Of a stretch of DNA of 64,000 nucleotides, positions 17,325-28,796 are shown one piece after another (the stretch's first letter is position 1; each line of letters opens with the position of its first letter). A program made the translations under genes and the position numbers. The notes beneath the pieces were generated by a model that worked only from the letters and a program-made list of their open reading frames with translations, was not told the origin of the DNA and did no database searches. This stretch comes from Streptomyces flavofungini (GTDB taxonomy: Bacteria > Actinomycetota > Actinomycetes > Streptomycetales > Streptomycetaceae), in contig NZ_CP128846.1 of the NCBI RefSeq assembly GCF_030388665.1, forward strand, positions 4,352,501 to 4,416,500. The letters run 5' to 3'.

Positions 17325-18683
17325 TCAGGCCACGTGGGCGTCGGCGGCGTCGAGGGCCGCGTCCAGGGCCGCGAGGCCGGCCTTCGCGTCGGGCTCCGAG
17401 ATGTTGCACGGCGGCACCACGTGCGTGCGGTTCATGTTCACGAACGGCCAGAGTCCCTGCGCCTTCGCGGCGGCGGCGAACGCGGCCATGGGGGCGTTCG
17501 CCTCACCCGCGGGGTTGTAGGGGACGAGGGGCTCCCGGGTCTCCCGGTCCCGTACCAGCTCAAGGGCCCAGAACATGCCGACCCCGCGCACCTCGCCCAC
17601 GCTCGGGTGCCGCTCCGCCAGCTCACGGAGTCCGGGCCCGATGACGTCCTCGCCCATCCGGGCGGCGTGCTCGACGACGCCCTCGTCCGCCATGACGTTG
17701 ATCGTCGCGACGGCGGCCGCGCAGGCCAGCGGGTGCCCGGAGTAGGTGAGGCCGCCCGGGTAGGGCCGCTTGGCGAAGGTCTCGGCGATGGCGCCGGAGA
17801 TGGCGACGCCGCCGAGCGGCACGTACCCGGAGTTCACGCCCTTGGCGAAGGTCAGCAGGTCCGGGACGACGCCTTCGTAGTGGTCGACGGCGAACCACTT
17901 GCCCGTGCGCCCGAAGCCCGCCATGACCTCGTCGAGGACGAGCACGATCCCGTACCGGTCGCACAGCTCGCGGACGCCCGCGAGGTAGCCGGGCGGCGGC
18001 GGCATGATCCCGGCGGTGCCCGGGATGGTTTCGAGGATGATCGCGGCGATCGTCGCCGGCCCCTCGAAGGCGATGGTGTCCTCAAGGTGCTGAAGGGCCC
18101 GCTCGCACTCCTGGGCCTCGTTCTCGGAGTGGAACGGCGAGCGGTACAGGAACGGCGCCCAGAAGTGCACGACGCCCGCCGACGCGGTGTCGGACGGCCA
18201 GCGGCGCGGGTCACCGGTGAGGTTGATCGCGGCGGCGGTGGCGCCGTGGTACGAGCGGTACGCGGAGAGCACCTTCGGGCGGCCCGTGTGCAGCCGGGCC
18301 ATGCGGGTGGCGTTCTCCACGGCCTCCGCGCCGCCGTTGGTGAAGAAGATCTTGTCCAGGTCGCCCGGGGTGCGCTCCGCGATGAGGCGGGCGGCCTCGC
18401 TGCGCGCCTCCAGGGCGAAGGCGGGCGCGAACGTGGTCATCGTCGCGGCCTGCTCCTGGATCGCGGCGACGACCTTCGGGTGCTGGTAGCCGATGTTCGT
18501 GTAGACGAGCCCGCTGGTGAAGTCGAGGTACCGGTTGCCCTCGTAGTCCCAGAAGTACGAGCCTTCCGCGCCGGCCACGGCGAGCGGCGTGATGAGGTCC
18601 TGGGCCGACCAGGAGTGGAACACGTGGGCGCGGTCCGCGGCGGACACGGCTGCGCCGAGCTGCGGGTTTGGCTGAGGGGTCAT
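17325..18683 (-). CDS. Class III (omega) aminotransferase
   Basis: The 452-residue PLP enzyme belongs to the acetylornithine/GABA/taurine-type class III family. Visible motifs are the N-terminal LDFTSGLVYTNIGYQHP, FFTNGGAEAVENA, SYHGATAAAIN, LVLDEVMAGFGRTG and the PLP-lysine region LTFAKGVNSGYVPLGG. The C-terminus carries an arginine/histidine-containing TH VVPPCNI segment. The ATG at 18683 fits the family start. The donor and acceptor cannot be read from sequence; pyruvate-dependent transamination of a beta- or omega-amine is plausible. It stands alone between unrelated genes. Confidence 0.88.
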   Translation of the reverse strand: MTPQPNPQLGAAVSAADRAHVFHSWSAQDLITPLAVAGAEGSYFWDYEGNRYLDFTSGLVYTNIGYQHPKVVAAIQEQAATMTTFAPAFALEARSEAARLIAERTPGDLDKIFFTNGGAEAVENATRMARLHTGRPKVLSAYRSYHGATAAAINLTGDPRRWPSDTASAGVVHFWAPFLYRSPFHSENEAQECERALQHLEDTIAFEGPATIAAIILETIPGTAGIMPPPPGYLAGVRELCDRYGIVLVLDEVMAGFGRTGKWFAVDHYEGVVPDLLTFAKGVNSGYVPLGGVAISGAIAETFAKRPYPGGLTYSGHPLACAAAVATINVMADEGVVEHAARMGEDVIGPGLRELAERHPSVGEVRGVGMFWALELVRDRETREPLVPYNPAGEANAPMAAFAAAAKAQGLWPFVNMNRTHVVPPCNISEPDAKAGLAALDAALDAADAHVA

Positions 18684-18869
18684 GGGGCCGAGGGTAGATG
18701 TCCACGTCGTGGACGGGCCATGGGCGTCCTGTCTGGCGACTCGCCGGGAACGCGACATTCTGTCGGGCGGAGAGGCGCCGGACGGGAGCACAGGGGGTCA
18801 GCCGTCCCCACGTTGTCGACCGGGCTCCAGGACCGTCCCCCCGGACGAACTCTCCGCCGCCCACGCCGC

Positions 18870-19655
18870 CTACGGGAACACCGTCCGGACCGCCCGCGCC
18901 CAGCGGTCGACGCCGAGGTCGGGGCGGACGGCCGCGAAGCCGCCGCAGTACTTGGTGAATTCGGTGGCGCGCAGGCCGTAGCGGTGCAGGACCCGGTCGG
19001 CCTCGGTGAGGCGGCCGCGGGTCTTGGTCTCCACGAGGACGAGGCCGCTGTCGGCCGCGGCGGTGCGGCCCGTCGCCACGTCCCGCACCACGAGCGCCGC
19101 GTCGCACGTCACGCGCTGGCCGTCGGCGACGAACGTCGCGCGGCGGTAGTCCGTGACGAGGGAGGGGGTGAGTCCGTGCGGGGCCTCGATGCCGTACGAC
19201 CCCCGCAGCACCCCGGCGAGGAAGCCCCGCCGGGTGGCGTCGAGGGCGTGGTCGGCGCCCTCCATCCGCTGCCGGTGCTTGACGCTCTCGCCGCGCCCGG
19301 TCTTCAGCTCGACCTCGAACTGCCGCTCCCCGCTGTCCTGGTAGACCCGCTCGCGGACGCGGTAGCGCAGCCTGCGGCCCTGGCGGTGGTCGTGGTACGT
19401 GCGCAGGGCCGGGGTGTCGTAGTGCGTCGAGCTGTATCCGAACGAGCGGCGGCCGCCGATGCTGAGGGCGCGGAACGGGCCGCCGGCCCGGCGCGGGTCG
19501 GTGAGCAGCGCCGCGAAGTCCTCGAAGATCTCCACGGGGACGAGGTAGCTGTGGTCGTAGCGAGCGAGGAGCTCCGCGCGGACGTTCAGCTCGTCGAGCG
19601 AGACGGGGTGCGCGGCGAGCGCGGCACGGCTCAGGGCACGTACGGCGGGTTTCAC
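18870..19655 (-). CDS. VTC-domain (polyphosphate polymerase-like) protein
   Basis: The 261-residue protein has the strands of the triphosphate-tunnel VTC fold: YLVPVEIFEDF, FGYSSTHYDTPAL, LRYRVRERVY, FEVELKTGRG, VLVETKTRG and FTKYCGG. Paired basic and acidic residues in alternating strands (RxRxR, ExExK, ExK) would line the tunnel that binds triphosphate and metal. Its start is a GTG preceded by AAGGAGG. Bacterial VTC genes usually neighbour a DUF4956 membrane gene and a CotH-like kinase; neither is here, so activity and partners are uncertain. Confidence 0.82.
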   Translation of the reverse strand: MKPAVRALSRAALAAHPVSLDELNVRAELLARYDHSYLVPVEIFEDFAALLTDPRRAGGPFRALSIGGRRSFGYSSTHYDTPALRTYHDHRQGRRLRYRVRERVYQDSGERQFEVELKTGRGESVKHRQRMEGADHALDATRRGFLAGVLRGSYGIEAPHGLTPSLVTDYRRATFVADGQRVTCDAALVVRDVATGRTAAADSGLVLVETKTRGRLTEADRVLHRYGLRATEFTKYCGGFAAVRPDLGVDRWARAVRTVFP

Positions 19656-19894
19656 GCGGCCTCCTTGGCGTACGGCGGGGTCACTCGTGCGAACTCCCCA
19701 TCGTGCGCCATTGGTTCCGGCTGACGGAAGCGGACTTCCAGCACCATGAGGGCGCGGGCGCACAGGCGCGGGTGGCCGCCGACGGCGGAACGCCGGAAAG
19801 GGGCGGGGAGGGGCGGGGCGGGGAGGGGCGGGCCGAAGGAGCTGCCGGTGGGGGCCGGGCCCTGCGCCTGACGCGCCCCCGAACCCACTTCATT

Positions 19895-19919
19895 GACAGC
19901 ACACTGTCGACATGACAGC
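19895..19919. promoter_or_regulatory. Overlapping inverted repeats, probable MarR operator
   Basis: TGACAG (19895-19900), CTGTCG (19905-19910) and GACAG (19915-19919) form two overlapping inverted repeats; CTGTC-GACAT-GACAG is perfect. The site lies 32 bases before the first gene of an operon whose second gene is a MarR repressor, so autoregulation is likely. Confidence 0.65.
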
Positions 19920-19951
19920 ATCCTTACATCAGCCACCGAGTGGAGGTCACC

Positions 19952-20548
19952 ATGAGCACCACCGCTGTCGTTCACCTCGCCGTCTACGACGCCCTCGCCG
20001 ACTGGGAGACGGGCTACGCCACCGCCTACCTCGCCCGCGCGGGCCACACGATCCGCACCGTCGCCGCGACCCGCGAGCCCGTCACCACCGTCGGCGGCGT
20101 CCGCGTCCAGCCCGATCTGACCCTCGACGAACTGCGGGCCGAGGACAGCGAGCTGCTGATACTGCCCGGCGGGGACCTGTGGGACACGGGTGACTCGCTC
20201 GCCCCGTTCGCCCGCGCGGCCCGCACGTTCCTGGACGCGGGCGTGCCCGTCGCGGCGATCTGCGGAGCCACGGCAGGGCTCGCCAGGGAAGGACTCCTCG
20301 ACGACCGCGCGCACACCAGCGCGGTGTCGATGTACCTGGACGCGACCGGCTACAAGGGCGCGGACCACTACGTCGAGTCGGACGCCGTCACCGACGGCGA
20401 CCTGATCACGGCGGGCCCGACGGAGCCGGTCGCGTTCGCCCGCGAGGTCCTCAAGCGGATGGGCGCCTTCGAGGGCGAGAAGCTGGACGCCTGGTACCGC
20501 CTCTTCCACGACTCGGACCCGACGGCGTACGAGACACTGGCGTCATGA
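19952..20548 (+). CDS. DJ-1/PfpI-family glutamine-amidotransferase-like protein
   Basis: The 198-residue protein has the PfpI/DJ-1 fold: VHLAVYDALADWETGYA at the start, LLILPGGDLWD and the nucleophile elbow AAICGATAGLA with its cysteine near residue 104. Members act as isocyanide hydratases, glyoxalases, proteases or stress proteins; the exact reaction cannot be inferred. GGAGG sits close before the ATG. It overlaps the following MarR gene as ATGA, so the operon is probably induced by the chemical that the repressor senses. Confidence 0.87.
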   Translation: MSTTAVVHLAVYDALADWETGYATAYLARAGHTIRTVAATREPVTTVGGVRVQPDLTLDELRAEDSELLILPGGDLWDTGDSLAPFARAARTFLDAGVPVAAICGATAGLAREGLLDDRAHTSAVSMYLDATGYKGADHYVESDAVTDGDLITAGPTEPVAFAREVLKRMGAFEGEKLDAWYRLFHDSDPTAYETLAS

Positions 20549-21093
20549 GCAGCGAGAAGCAGGCCGGCCGGCTCGGGAACGGGGAGCCGGCCGGCGGGGC
20601 GCAGGTCGTCAACGTCACCGTCGGCGAGGGCGTACTCGCCCGCCCCGAGCAGGACCTGCTCACCCGCACCGCCCTCGGCGTCTTCCGCCTCAACGGCCAG
20701 TTCCTCACCGTCTCCGAGGAGATGGCCCGCCCGGCCGGACTGACGGCCGCCTGGTGGCAGGTACTCGGCGCGGTCCTGCGCGAACCGCAGCCCGTCGCCG
20801 GGATCGCCCGCACGATGGGCATCACCCGCCAGAGCGTGCAGCGCGTCGCCGACCTCCTGGTCCGCCGCGGCCTCGCCGAGTACACCCCCAACCCGGCCCA
20901 CCGCCGCGCCAAACTCCTGCGCCCCACCGACGAGGGCCGCGCCGCCGTCCAGCGCATCCAGCCCGCCCACGCGGACCTGGCGACCCGCCTCAAGGAAGCA
21001 CTCGGCGAGGAACAGTTCGCGGAGACCGCACGGACGTTGGAGCGGCTGTCCGAGGTCCTGGCGGGGCTGGAGGTGGACGTGGAGAACCCCTAG
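20545..21093 (+). CDS. MarR-family transcriptional regulator
   Basis: The 182-residue regulator carries a winged-helix core at about residues 60-140: GLTAAWWQVLGAVLREPQPVAGIARTMGITRQSVQRVADLLVRRGLAEYTPN, followed by the wing and a dimerisation helix. It is coupled to the PfpI-like gene and probably represses the pair through the repeats upstream at 19895-19919. The ligand is unknown. Confidence 0.9.
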   Translation: MSSEKQAGRLGNGEPAGGAQVVNVTVGEGVLARPEQDLLTRTALGVFRLNGQFLTVSEEMARPAGLTAAWWQVLGAVLREPQPVAGIARTMGITRQSVQRVADLLVRRGLAEYTPNPAHRRAKLLRPTDEGRAAVQRIQPAHADLATRLKEALGEEQFAETARTLERLSEVLAGLEVDVENP

Positions 21094-21187
21094 CGGAAGC
21101 TCTCGGACATGGACAGGAGCCGACGACCGCGGCGAAGCCGGACACCTCCGCCTCCGAATCCGAGAAGGAGAGGCGGACGGGCACTGG

Positions 21188-21361
21188 TCAGCGCGGTGTC
21201 CTCCCCCGGGCGGCATACCGCGCGGCACGCAGAGCGCGGCGCAGCCGGGTGCCCTTGGCGCAGTCTTCCATGGCGCCGCAGGGCCGGCACACGTCGACGT
21301 GCTGGAGCAAGAGCCGGTACAACTCCTCTGCGCGCGAGGCAGCCTGGTCAGTGGCGGTCAC
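21188..21361 (-). CDS. Small Cys-containing hypothetical protein
   Basis: The 57-residue product starts at a GTG that overlaps the stop of the upstream gene as GTGA. Its sequence includes ELYRLLLQHVDVCRPCGAMEDCAKG and a basic C-terminus (RRALRAARYAARGR). The CxxC...C triad could bind zinc. I recognise no family; the translational coupling makes it a credible real gene despite its size. Confidence 0.6.
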   Translation of the reverse strand: MTATDQAASRAEELYRLLLQHVDVCRPCGAMEDCAKGTRLRRALRAARYAARGRTPR

Positions 21362-21873
21362 GACTCGATCGCCTTCGGTGTCTCGGCCGTGGACAGCAGC
21401 GCGGCGAGGTGCGCGGGATCGCACAAGTGCCCGCGGCGCTGCGGCTGGACCGCCCAGTACGTGATGGGTGAGACCTTCTTGCCGATGCGCGGCACGGCCA
21501 GGTACGTGCCGGTCCTGAGCCGGTCCGCGGGGCCCTCCCACAGAGCGTCCGCTGCCACCAGTACGTAGTAACACCCGCTGCCCGTGCGGGTGTCGCGGAT
21601 GACCGGGCCGTGCAGCCAGTCGTCCAGCGTCGGCTCGACCACTTCCGCCTGGTCGCTCCCCACCGCAGCATGGACGAGCCGACCGGGGACGCGGATGGCG
21701 TCGAAGCGCTCACCGAGGGGCAGGAGTGCGATCCCATACTCGGCCCACTCCGATGCGGCCTGGCGCGGCACGGGGTGGGCCCTGGCGAACCAGTCGGCGA
21801 TGGCGCCGCGGTCGTGCGCCTGCTCCCGCGCTCTGCATTTCGTGCCTGGTGCGGGGGCCGTACTCTCGCCCAT
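21358..21873 (-). CDS. Conserved hypothetical, paralogue of the 5695 gene product
   Basis: The 171-residue protein shows EYGIALLPLGERFDAIRVPG, GPVIRDT, a CYYVLVA strand and TYLAVPRIGKKVSPITYWAV. The order of these blocks matches the product at 5695-6105 and recalls the N-terminal domain of bifunctional DNA primase/polymerase-like proteins of streptomycetes. No catalytic residues can be assigned. It is divergent from an Xre-type regulator about 165 bases away and coupled to a small Cys-containing protein. Regulation by that Xre protein is plausible. Confidence 0.6.
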   Translation of the reverse strand: MGESTAPAPGTKCRAREQAHDRGAIADWFARAHPVPRQAASEWAEYGIALLPLGERFDAIRVPGRLVHAAVGSDQAEVVEPTLDDWLHGPVIRDTRTGSGCYYVLVAADALWEGPADRLRTGTYLAVPRIGKKVSPITYWAVQPQRRGHLCDPAHLAALLSTAETPKAIES

Positions 21874-22039
21874 GTCGACTCCTCAGTGGTCGGCCATGCC
21901 CCCGGCAGGTCGCACGGCCGCCGGGGCTTTTGTTGACCTGGCCAGCGTCTTGTGACGCACGGTGCCGACTCGATCCCCCACGGGTAATCTCACAGTGGGA
22001 TGGAATCTCATCCCGTTCGTGGATACCGGGGGCCGCACC

Positions 22040-22891
22040 ATGGGGACCGCACTGGAGCCGATCGAACTGCCTGACTGGGCATGGGAACGCGCCGAGGTGC
22101 GCGAAGCCCTCAGGGCCCGCGACATAGGCGCCGTGTTCCGCCACGTGCAGCAGTACGCGGGCGCCAGCCAGGCCCGCATTGCGACCGCGACCTGCATGAC
22201 GCAGGCCCGCGTCTCCGAAATCATCAGTGGACGCCGGGAAGTACAACGGCTGGACGTGTACGAGCGGATCGCCGACGGACTCCACATGCCCGACGACGCC
22301 CGGCACCTCCTCGGCCTCGCCGCGGGCCGGGAGCGTCGGACGGGCGGGGCCGCGTTCGATCTGGCGACGTTCCCGGAAGTGGTGCGCGTGTACGCGGCGC
22401 AGAACTCGGCAGCGGAAGAGATCAAGGAGCGGGCCCGCGAAGCCACGGAGTTGGACGTCCTGGCGGTGCGCGGGCTCGGGCTGATCGGCCTGAACGACAG
22501 TCTGCTGCGCGCCTGTCTGCCCCGCGAGCGAGGCGGCAACGGGCTCCGCGTCCGGGTCGCTCTCCTCGACCCGGACAGCGAGGCTCTGACGCGCCGTGCG
22601 GCGGAGATCGGGGAATCCGCGGAATCCCTCGCGTCCGGGGTGCGGCTCGCCGAGGCGAGGCTCCGCGAACTGGCGGACGTGGGCGACGTCAGCGTGTGGC
22701 AGTACCGGATGCTTCCGACGTGGCGCCTCATCCGCGCCGACGGGACGATGTTCGTCGGCGCGTTCGACGCCGGGTGGGAAGGGCACGAGTCGGCGCTGTA
22801 CAAGGTGGTGGAGACCCCGCACGGCCCCTTGCACCGAGGGTTTCGGCGGATGTTCGAGGCGGTCGTCGACGGAGCGCGGCGCACGGTCTGA
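22040..22891 (+). CDS. Xre-type regulator with a PLD-like effector domain
   Basis: The 283-residue protein has an N-terminal HTH (VREALRARDIGAVFRHVQQYAGASQARIA, TQARVSEIISGRREV, residues about 15-80). The C-terminal part (IKERAREATELDVLAVRGLGLIG, LRVRVALLDPDSEAL, VWQYRMLPTWRLIRADGTMFVGAF) resembles a phospholipase-D-like fold without HKD motifs, as in sensor domains of TrmB-type regulators; this is inference. The ATG at 22040 is favoured over an in-frame GTG at 21962. It precedes the CYTH gene by 17 bases and is probably co-transcribed with it. Confidence 0.75.
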   Translation: MGTALEPIELPDWAWERAEVREALRARDIGAVFRHVQQYAGASQARIATATCMTQARVSEIISGRREVQRLDVYERIADGLHMPDDARHLLGLAAGRERRTGGAAFDLATFPEVVRVYAAQNSAAEEIKERAREATELDVLAVRGLGLIGLNDSLLRACLPRERGGNGLRVRVALLDPDSEALTRRAAEIGESAESLASGVRLAEARLRELADVGDVSVWQYRMLPTWRLIRADGTMFVGAFDAGWEGHESALYKVVETPHGPLHRGFRRMFEAVVDGARRTV

Positions 22892-22908
22892 CGAGGAGGT
22901 GACCCCGG

Positions 22909-23463
22909 GTGATCGAGGCCGAGTTGAAGGCACGTGTGCATGCGCCGGAGCAGGTCGTGCGGCGGTTGGGCGAGTGGGCGACGGCGCGGGTCGAGGTGTA
23001 CCGGGACACGTATTACGACCGGCCGGACGGGTCGTTGGAGGCGGCGGGCGAGGAGTTGCGGGTGCGTACCGTGCGGGGTGCGGACGGCACGCGCACGGTG
23101 CTCACGTACAAGGGCCCGGTGGTCGACGAGGGGTCCGGGTCGAAGCCCGAGCATGAGACGCGGGTCGAGGACGCCGAGCAGGCACACGCGATTCTGCGAG
23201 GGCTCGGGTATGTGGAGCTGATCGCGTTCGAGAAGCGGTGCCGGAACTACGCGTTCGAGGCGTACGGACGGCAGCTGCTCGCCACGCTGGTGCGCGTGCC
23301 GGAGATCGACGGCACCTTCCTTGAGGTCGAGACCCTCGTCGACGAGGACCAGGTGGCCGCGGCGCTCGACGACGTCCGCGCGGTGCTCGCCGACCTCGGC
23401 GTCGGCGCGGAGGACCTGACGTTGGAGACGTACACGGGTGCCGTGGCCGCGCGGCGCGGCTGA
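22909..23463 (+). CDS. CYTH-domain protein (class IV adenylate cyclase/ThTPase-like)
   Basis: The 184-residue protein begins MIEAELKARV, the ExExK signature of the CYTH triphosphate-tunnel fold, followed by YYDRPDGSLEAAGEELRVRTV, VLTYKGP, ETRVED, EKRCRNYAFE and TFLEVETLV. All expected tunnel strands are present. Members convert ATP to cAMP or hydrolyse thiamine triphosphate or inorganic triphosphate; sequence alone does not decide. The GTG start has AGGAGG close upstream. Confidence 0.85.
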   Translation: MIEAELKARVHAPEQVVRRLGEWATARVEVYRDTYYDRPDGSLEAAGEELRVRTVRGADGTRTVLTYKGPVVDEGSGSKPEHETRVEDAEQAHAILRGLGYVELIAFEKRCRNYAFEAYGRQLLATLVRVPEIDGTFLEVETLVDEDQVAAALDDVRAVLADLGVGAEDLTLETYTGAVAARRG

Positions 23464-23747
23464 CCCGGCCGGGTCGCCGCGGTCCGCCGCGCGGCTGCGC
23501 AGGGACCGGATACAGGCCCCGCCCCGGTGTCGCGGTCATCACCACCGGGTCTGCCGCCGTCTCACGGATGTGTCACAGATTCCGTCGACGGACTGCGGAA
23601 AAGGCGCGCATGTAGTGGGCTTATAAAGGACTCGGGGGCGTCCCGTGAACCGTACGCACGGTGCGTAGACTCCTCGGTCTGTCGCACGGCGACGTACGCG
23701 CGGTCGCCGTACCGCGGTGGCTGGAAATCAGGGGGAGGGCGGCGCCG

Positions 23748-25691
<1,944 letters not shown>

Positions 25692-25830
25692 CCGCGAGGA
25701 CGACCGGCGACCGGAGCAACCCGCCCGCACGGCAGGCCGGTTGAACCAGCGGCGAACGTCCGGCGGCGGAAGGGCGAAGTCCCCCGCCCGGGCGTTCCCC
25801 GCGCCGGGGGCGCCTCCGTAGCGTGCGGGC

Positions 25831-27405
25831 GTGGACTGGTTGAGCCCCGAGAATGTCGTCGCTGTTCTGACCGCCGCGCTCGGGCTGCTGGCCACGCTGG
25901 GTGCCATTTGGTACGAGCGCCGGGTGCCGCGGCGCAAACGCATCGGCTACCGCGTGCAGATGGACACCGCGATCGGCGACAACGTCCGCACGGGCGGCGC
26001 GAACGCCCGGCTCGGGCTGTTCGACGAGACGCCGGAGATGTCCGACGCCACGCTGGTGCTCCTTCGGGTGGAGAACGACGGGTCGCAGTCCATCAGCGAC
26101 GCCGACTACACCGGGCGGGCGCTGCACGGCCTGACCGCCGTGTTCACGGGACGCACCGTGCGCGGCCTCGCCGTCACCGCGCAGGCGGGCGCCGACCACC
26201 TGATGGAGCACTTCACCCCGGCGGCGGGACTGCGGTACGACGGCTCGACGCTGTACGTCCCGCGCGTCCCGCTGAACCGGGGCCAGCACTACAAGCTCCT
26301 CGTCCTGCTCACCGGCGGCGCCGTCGGCGGCGAGGTCATCGTCTCCGGCGGCCTCCAGGCGGGCGAGGTGAAGCCCAACCGGTCCACCACGCCCGACGAG
26401 AAGCCGCCGCTGTTCAGCCGCCCCGCGAAGGTCCTCACCGCCCTGCTGACCGCTTCCGTGGTCACGCTCGCCGCGATGATCCTGGTGAGCGAGGACGACC
26501 CGACGCCGATCGAGTGTGCCACCGGTCGGCTGACCATCGTGGGGTCGACGGCGTTCCGGCCCGTCGCCGAGGAGCTGAAGGAGAAGTACGAGGACGACTG
26601 CCCGGACGCCGACATCAGCGTCAGCGCGCACGGCAGCACGGCGGGGATACGCGAACTCGACGCGGAGGGCGCGAAGTCGGCGCGGTCCGCGAAGAAGTCG
26701 CCGCCGCTGATCGCCCTGTCCGACGGGCCCAAGTCGGACGGCTATCCACGGCTCGTCGAGCATCGCGTGGCCGTCTCGGCGTACGCGCTCGTCGTCAACG
26801 ACGGGGTGCGGCTGCGGAATCTGTCGCTGAGGGACGTGCGGCGGCTCTACCGGGGCGAGATCAGGAACTGGAAGCAGCTCGGCGGAGCCGACCAGGAGGT
26901 CGTCCTGGTCAGCCGGGGCTCCAGCTCCGGCACCCGCGACACCCTGCAACGCCGTCTGCTCGACGGCGACTTCGAGATCAAGGCGTCGTCCAACGACTGC
27001 GTGCGCAAGGACGACGCCCGCGCGCCCGTGATCCGCTGCGAACTCGACTCCACCGAGCAGGTCCTCGACGCCGTCGGCCGCGTCCCCGGCGCCGTCGGCT
27101 ACAGCGAGCTGCGCGCCGCCACGCACCTGAAGGGCCTGCGCCGGCTGTCCCTGGACGGCCGGGAGGCGTCCACCGACGACCTCGCGAGCGGCGACGGCTA
27201 TCCGTACCGCGAGATCGAGTACGCCTACACCTACGGGCAGCCGCCCGCCGACTCGCTCGCGTCGAGCTTCCTCGCGTACGCGCGCGGCAGCGGCCAGGAC
27301 GTGATCCGCACCCATGGCCATCTGCCGTGCGCGACACCCGAGGGCCTGCGCGCCTGCTCCGAGCTTCCGGACGAGCCGGACTCCCGGACCAGGCGCGCCG
27401 GTTGA
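25831..27405 (+). CDS. Membrane-tethered PstS-like substrate-binding protein
   Basis: The 524-residue protein has an N-terminal transmembrane helix (about 7-28), a soluble strand-rich domain, a second helix (about 205-225) and a periplasmic-binding-like domain: TIVGSTAFRPVAEELKEKY, SAHGSTAGIREL, RLYRGEIRNWKQLGG, LVSRGSSSGTRDTL and GAVGYSEL. These match the phosphate-binding PstS/PBP-like family (serine/threonine-rich anion loops). There are no PstCAB transport genes, so it may be a sensor or scavenger rather than a transport component. The GTG start lacks a strong ribosome-binding site. It ends three bases from the convergent purA gene. Confidence 0.8.
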   Translation: MDWLSPENVVAVLTAALGLLATLGAIWYERRVPRRKRIGYRVQMDTAIGDNVRTGGANARLGLFDETPEMSDATLVLLRVENDGSQSISDADYTGRALHGLTAVFTGRTVRGLAVTAQAGADHLMEHFTPAAGLRYDGSTLYVPRVPLNRGQHYKLLVLLTGGAVGGEVIVSGGLQAGEVKPNRSTTPDEKPPLFSRPAKVLTALLTASVVTLAAMILVSEDDPTPIECATGRLTIVGSTAFRPVAEELKEKYEDDCPDADISVSAHGSTAGIRELDAEGAKSARSAKKSPPLIALSDGPKSDGYPRLVEHRVAVSAYALVVNDGVRLRNLSLRDVRRLYRGEIRNWKQLGGADQEVVLVSRGSSSGTRDTLQRRLLDGDFEIKASSNDCVRKDDARAPVIRCELDSTEQVLDAVGRVPGAVGYSELRAATHLKGLRRLSLDGREASTDDLASGDGYPYREIEYAYTYGQPPADSLASSFLAYARGSGQDVIRTHGHLPCATPEGLRACSELPDEPDSRTRRAG

Positions 27406-27408
27406 CCG

Positions 27409-28692
27409 CTAGATGAACGAGTTGATCTCGATCGTCTCGTCGCGGCCCGGGCCCACACCGATCGCCGAGATCGGCGCGCCGGACATCTCCTCCAGGGCCT
27501 TCACATAGCCCTGCGCGTTCTTCGGCAGGTCGGCGAAGGTCTTGGCCTTGGTGATGTCCTCGGACCAGCCGGGCAGCGTCTCGTAGATGGGCTTCGCGTG
27601 GTGGAAGTCCGTCTGGTTGTACGGGAGTTCCTCGACGCGCTTGCCGTCGATCTCGTACGCGACGCAGACCGGGATCTGCTCCCAGCCGGTGAGGACGTCC
27701 AGCTTGGTGAGGAAGAAGTCCGTCAGGCCGTTCACGCGGGTCGCGTAGCGGGCGATCGGGGCGTCGAACCAGCCGCAGCGGCGGTCGCGTCCGGTGGTGA
27801 CACCGCGCTCGCCGCCGATGGTGCGCAGCGCCTCGCCGTCCTTGTCGAACAGCTCGGTCGGGAACGGGCCCGCGCCGACACGCGTGGTGTACGCCTTCAG
27901 GATGCCGATGACCCGGCTGATCTTCGTCGGACCCACGCCGGTGCCCGTGCAGGCGCCGCCCGCGGTCGGGTTCGACGAGGTGACGAACGGGTACGTGCCG
28001 TGGTCCACGTCCAAGAGCGTGCCCTGGCCGCCCTCGAACAGGACGACCTTGTCCTCGTCGAGGGCGTTGTTGAGGATCAGGGTGGTGTCGGCGACGTACT
28101 GCTTGATGTTCTCGCCGTGCTCCAGGAGCTGCTCGACGATCTGCTCGGCCTCGATGGCGCGGCGGTTGAACACCTTCGTCAGGAGCTGGTTCTTCTGCTC
28201 CAGGGCCGCTTCGACCTTCTGCTTCAGGATCGACTCGTCGTAGAGGTCCTGGACGCGGATGCCGGTGCGGTTGATCTTGTCGGCGTACGTCGGGCCGATG
28301 CCGCGGCCGGTCGTGCCGATCTTCCGCTTGCCGAGGAAGCGCTCGCCGACCTTGTCGACCGTCACGTTGTACGGCGTGATGATGTGCGCGTTACCGCTGA
28401 TCAGCAGCTTCGACGTGTCGACGCCGCGCTCGTTCAGACCGCTCAGCTCGGAGAGCAGGACCGACGGGTCGACGACGACTCCGTTGCCGATGACCGGGAC
28501 ACAGTCCGGTGAGAGGATCCCGGAAGGGAGGAGATGCAGCGCGTACTTCTGGTCGCCTACGACAACCGTGTGGCCGGCGTTGTTGCCGCCCTGGTAACGC
28601 ACTACATAGTCCACGGAGCCACCGAGCAGGTCGGTGGCCTTTCCCTTGCCTTCGTCACCCCACTGAGCACCGAGCAGCACGAGTGCGGGCAC
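27409..28692 (-). CDS. purA: Adenylosuccinate synthase
   Basis: This enzyme joins IMP and aspartate with GTP to form adenylosuccinate, the first committed step to AMP. The 427-residue protein has the canonical start [15 protein letters not shown], the GGNNAGHT motif, [32 protein letters not shown] and the GTP-binding [11 protein letters not shown]. The GTG start is preceded by AAGGGG. Motifs and length are standard. Confidence 0.98.
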   Translation of the reverse strand: MPALVLLGAQWGDEGKGKATDLLGGSVDYVVRYQGGNNAGHTVVVGDQKYALHLLPSGILSPDCVPVIGNGVVVDPSVLLSELSGLNERGVDTSKLLISGNAHIITPYNVTVDKVGERFLGKRKIGTTGRGIGPTYADKINRTGIRVQDLYDESILKQKVEAALEQKNQLLTKVFNRRAIEAEQIVEQLLEHGENIKQYVADTTLILNNALDEDKVVLFEGGQGTLLDVDHGTYPFVTSSNPTAGGACTGTGVGPTKISRVIGILKAYTTRVGAGPFPTELFDKDGEALRTIGGERGVTTGRDRRCGWFDAPIARYATRVNGLTDFFLTKLDVLTGWEQIPVCVAYEIDGKRVEELPYNQTDFHHAKPIYETLPGWSEDITKAKTFADLPKNAQGYVKALEEMSGAPISAIGVGPGRDETIEINSFI

Positions 28693-28796
28693 AGGCGTAC
28701 ACCCCTTCCGGGCGGGGCATGTCCAAGGTCAGGGGCCACAGCGACAGGCCGTCGGCCGTCGATGTGGATGTGCCTTGGTTGCCCCGGAATAGACGA

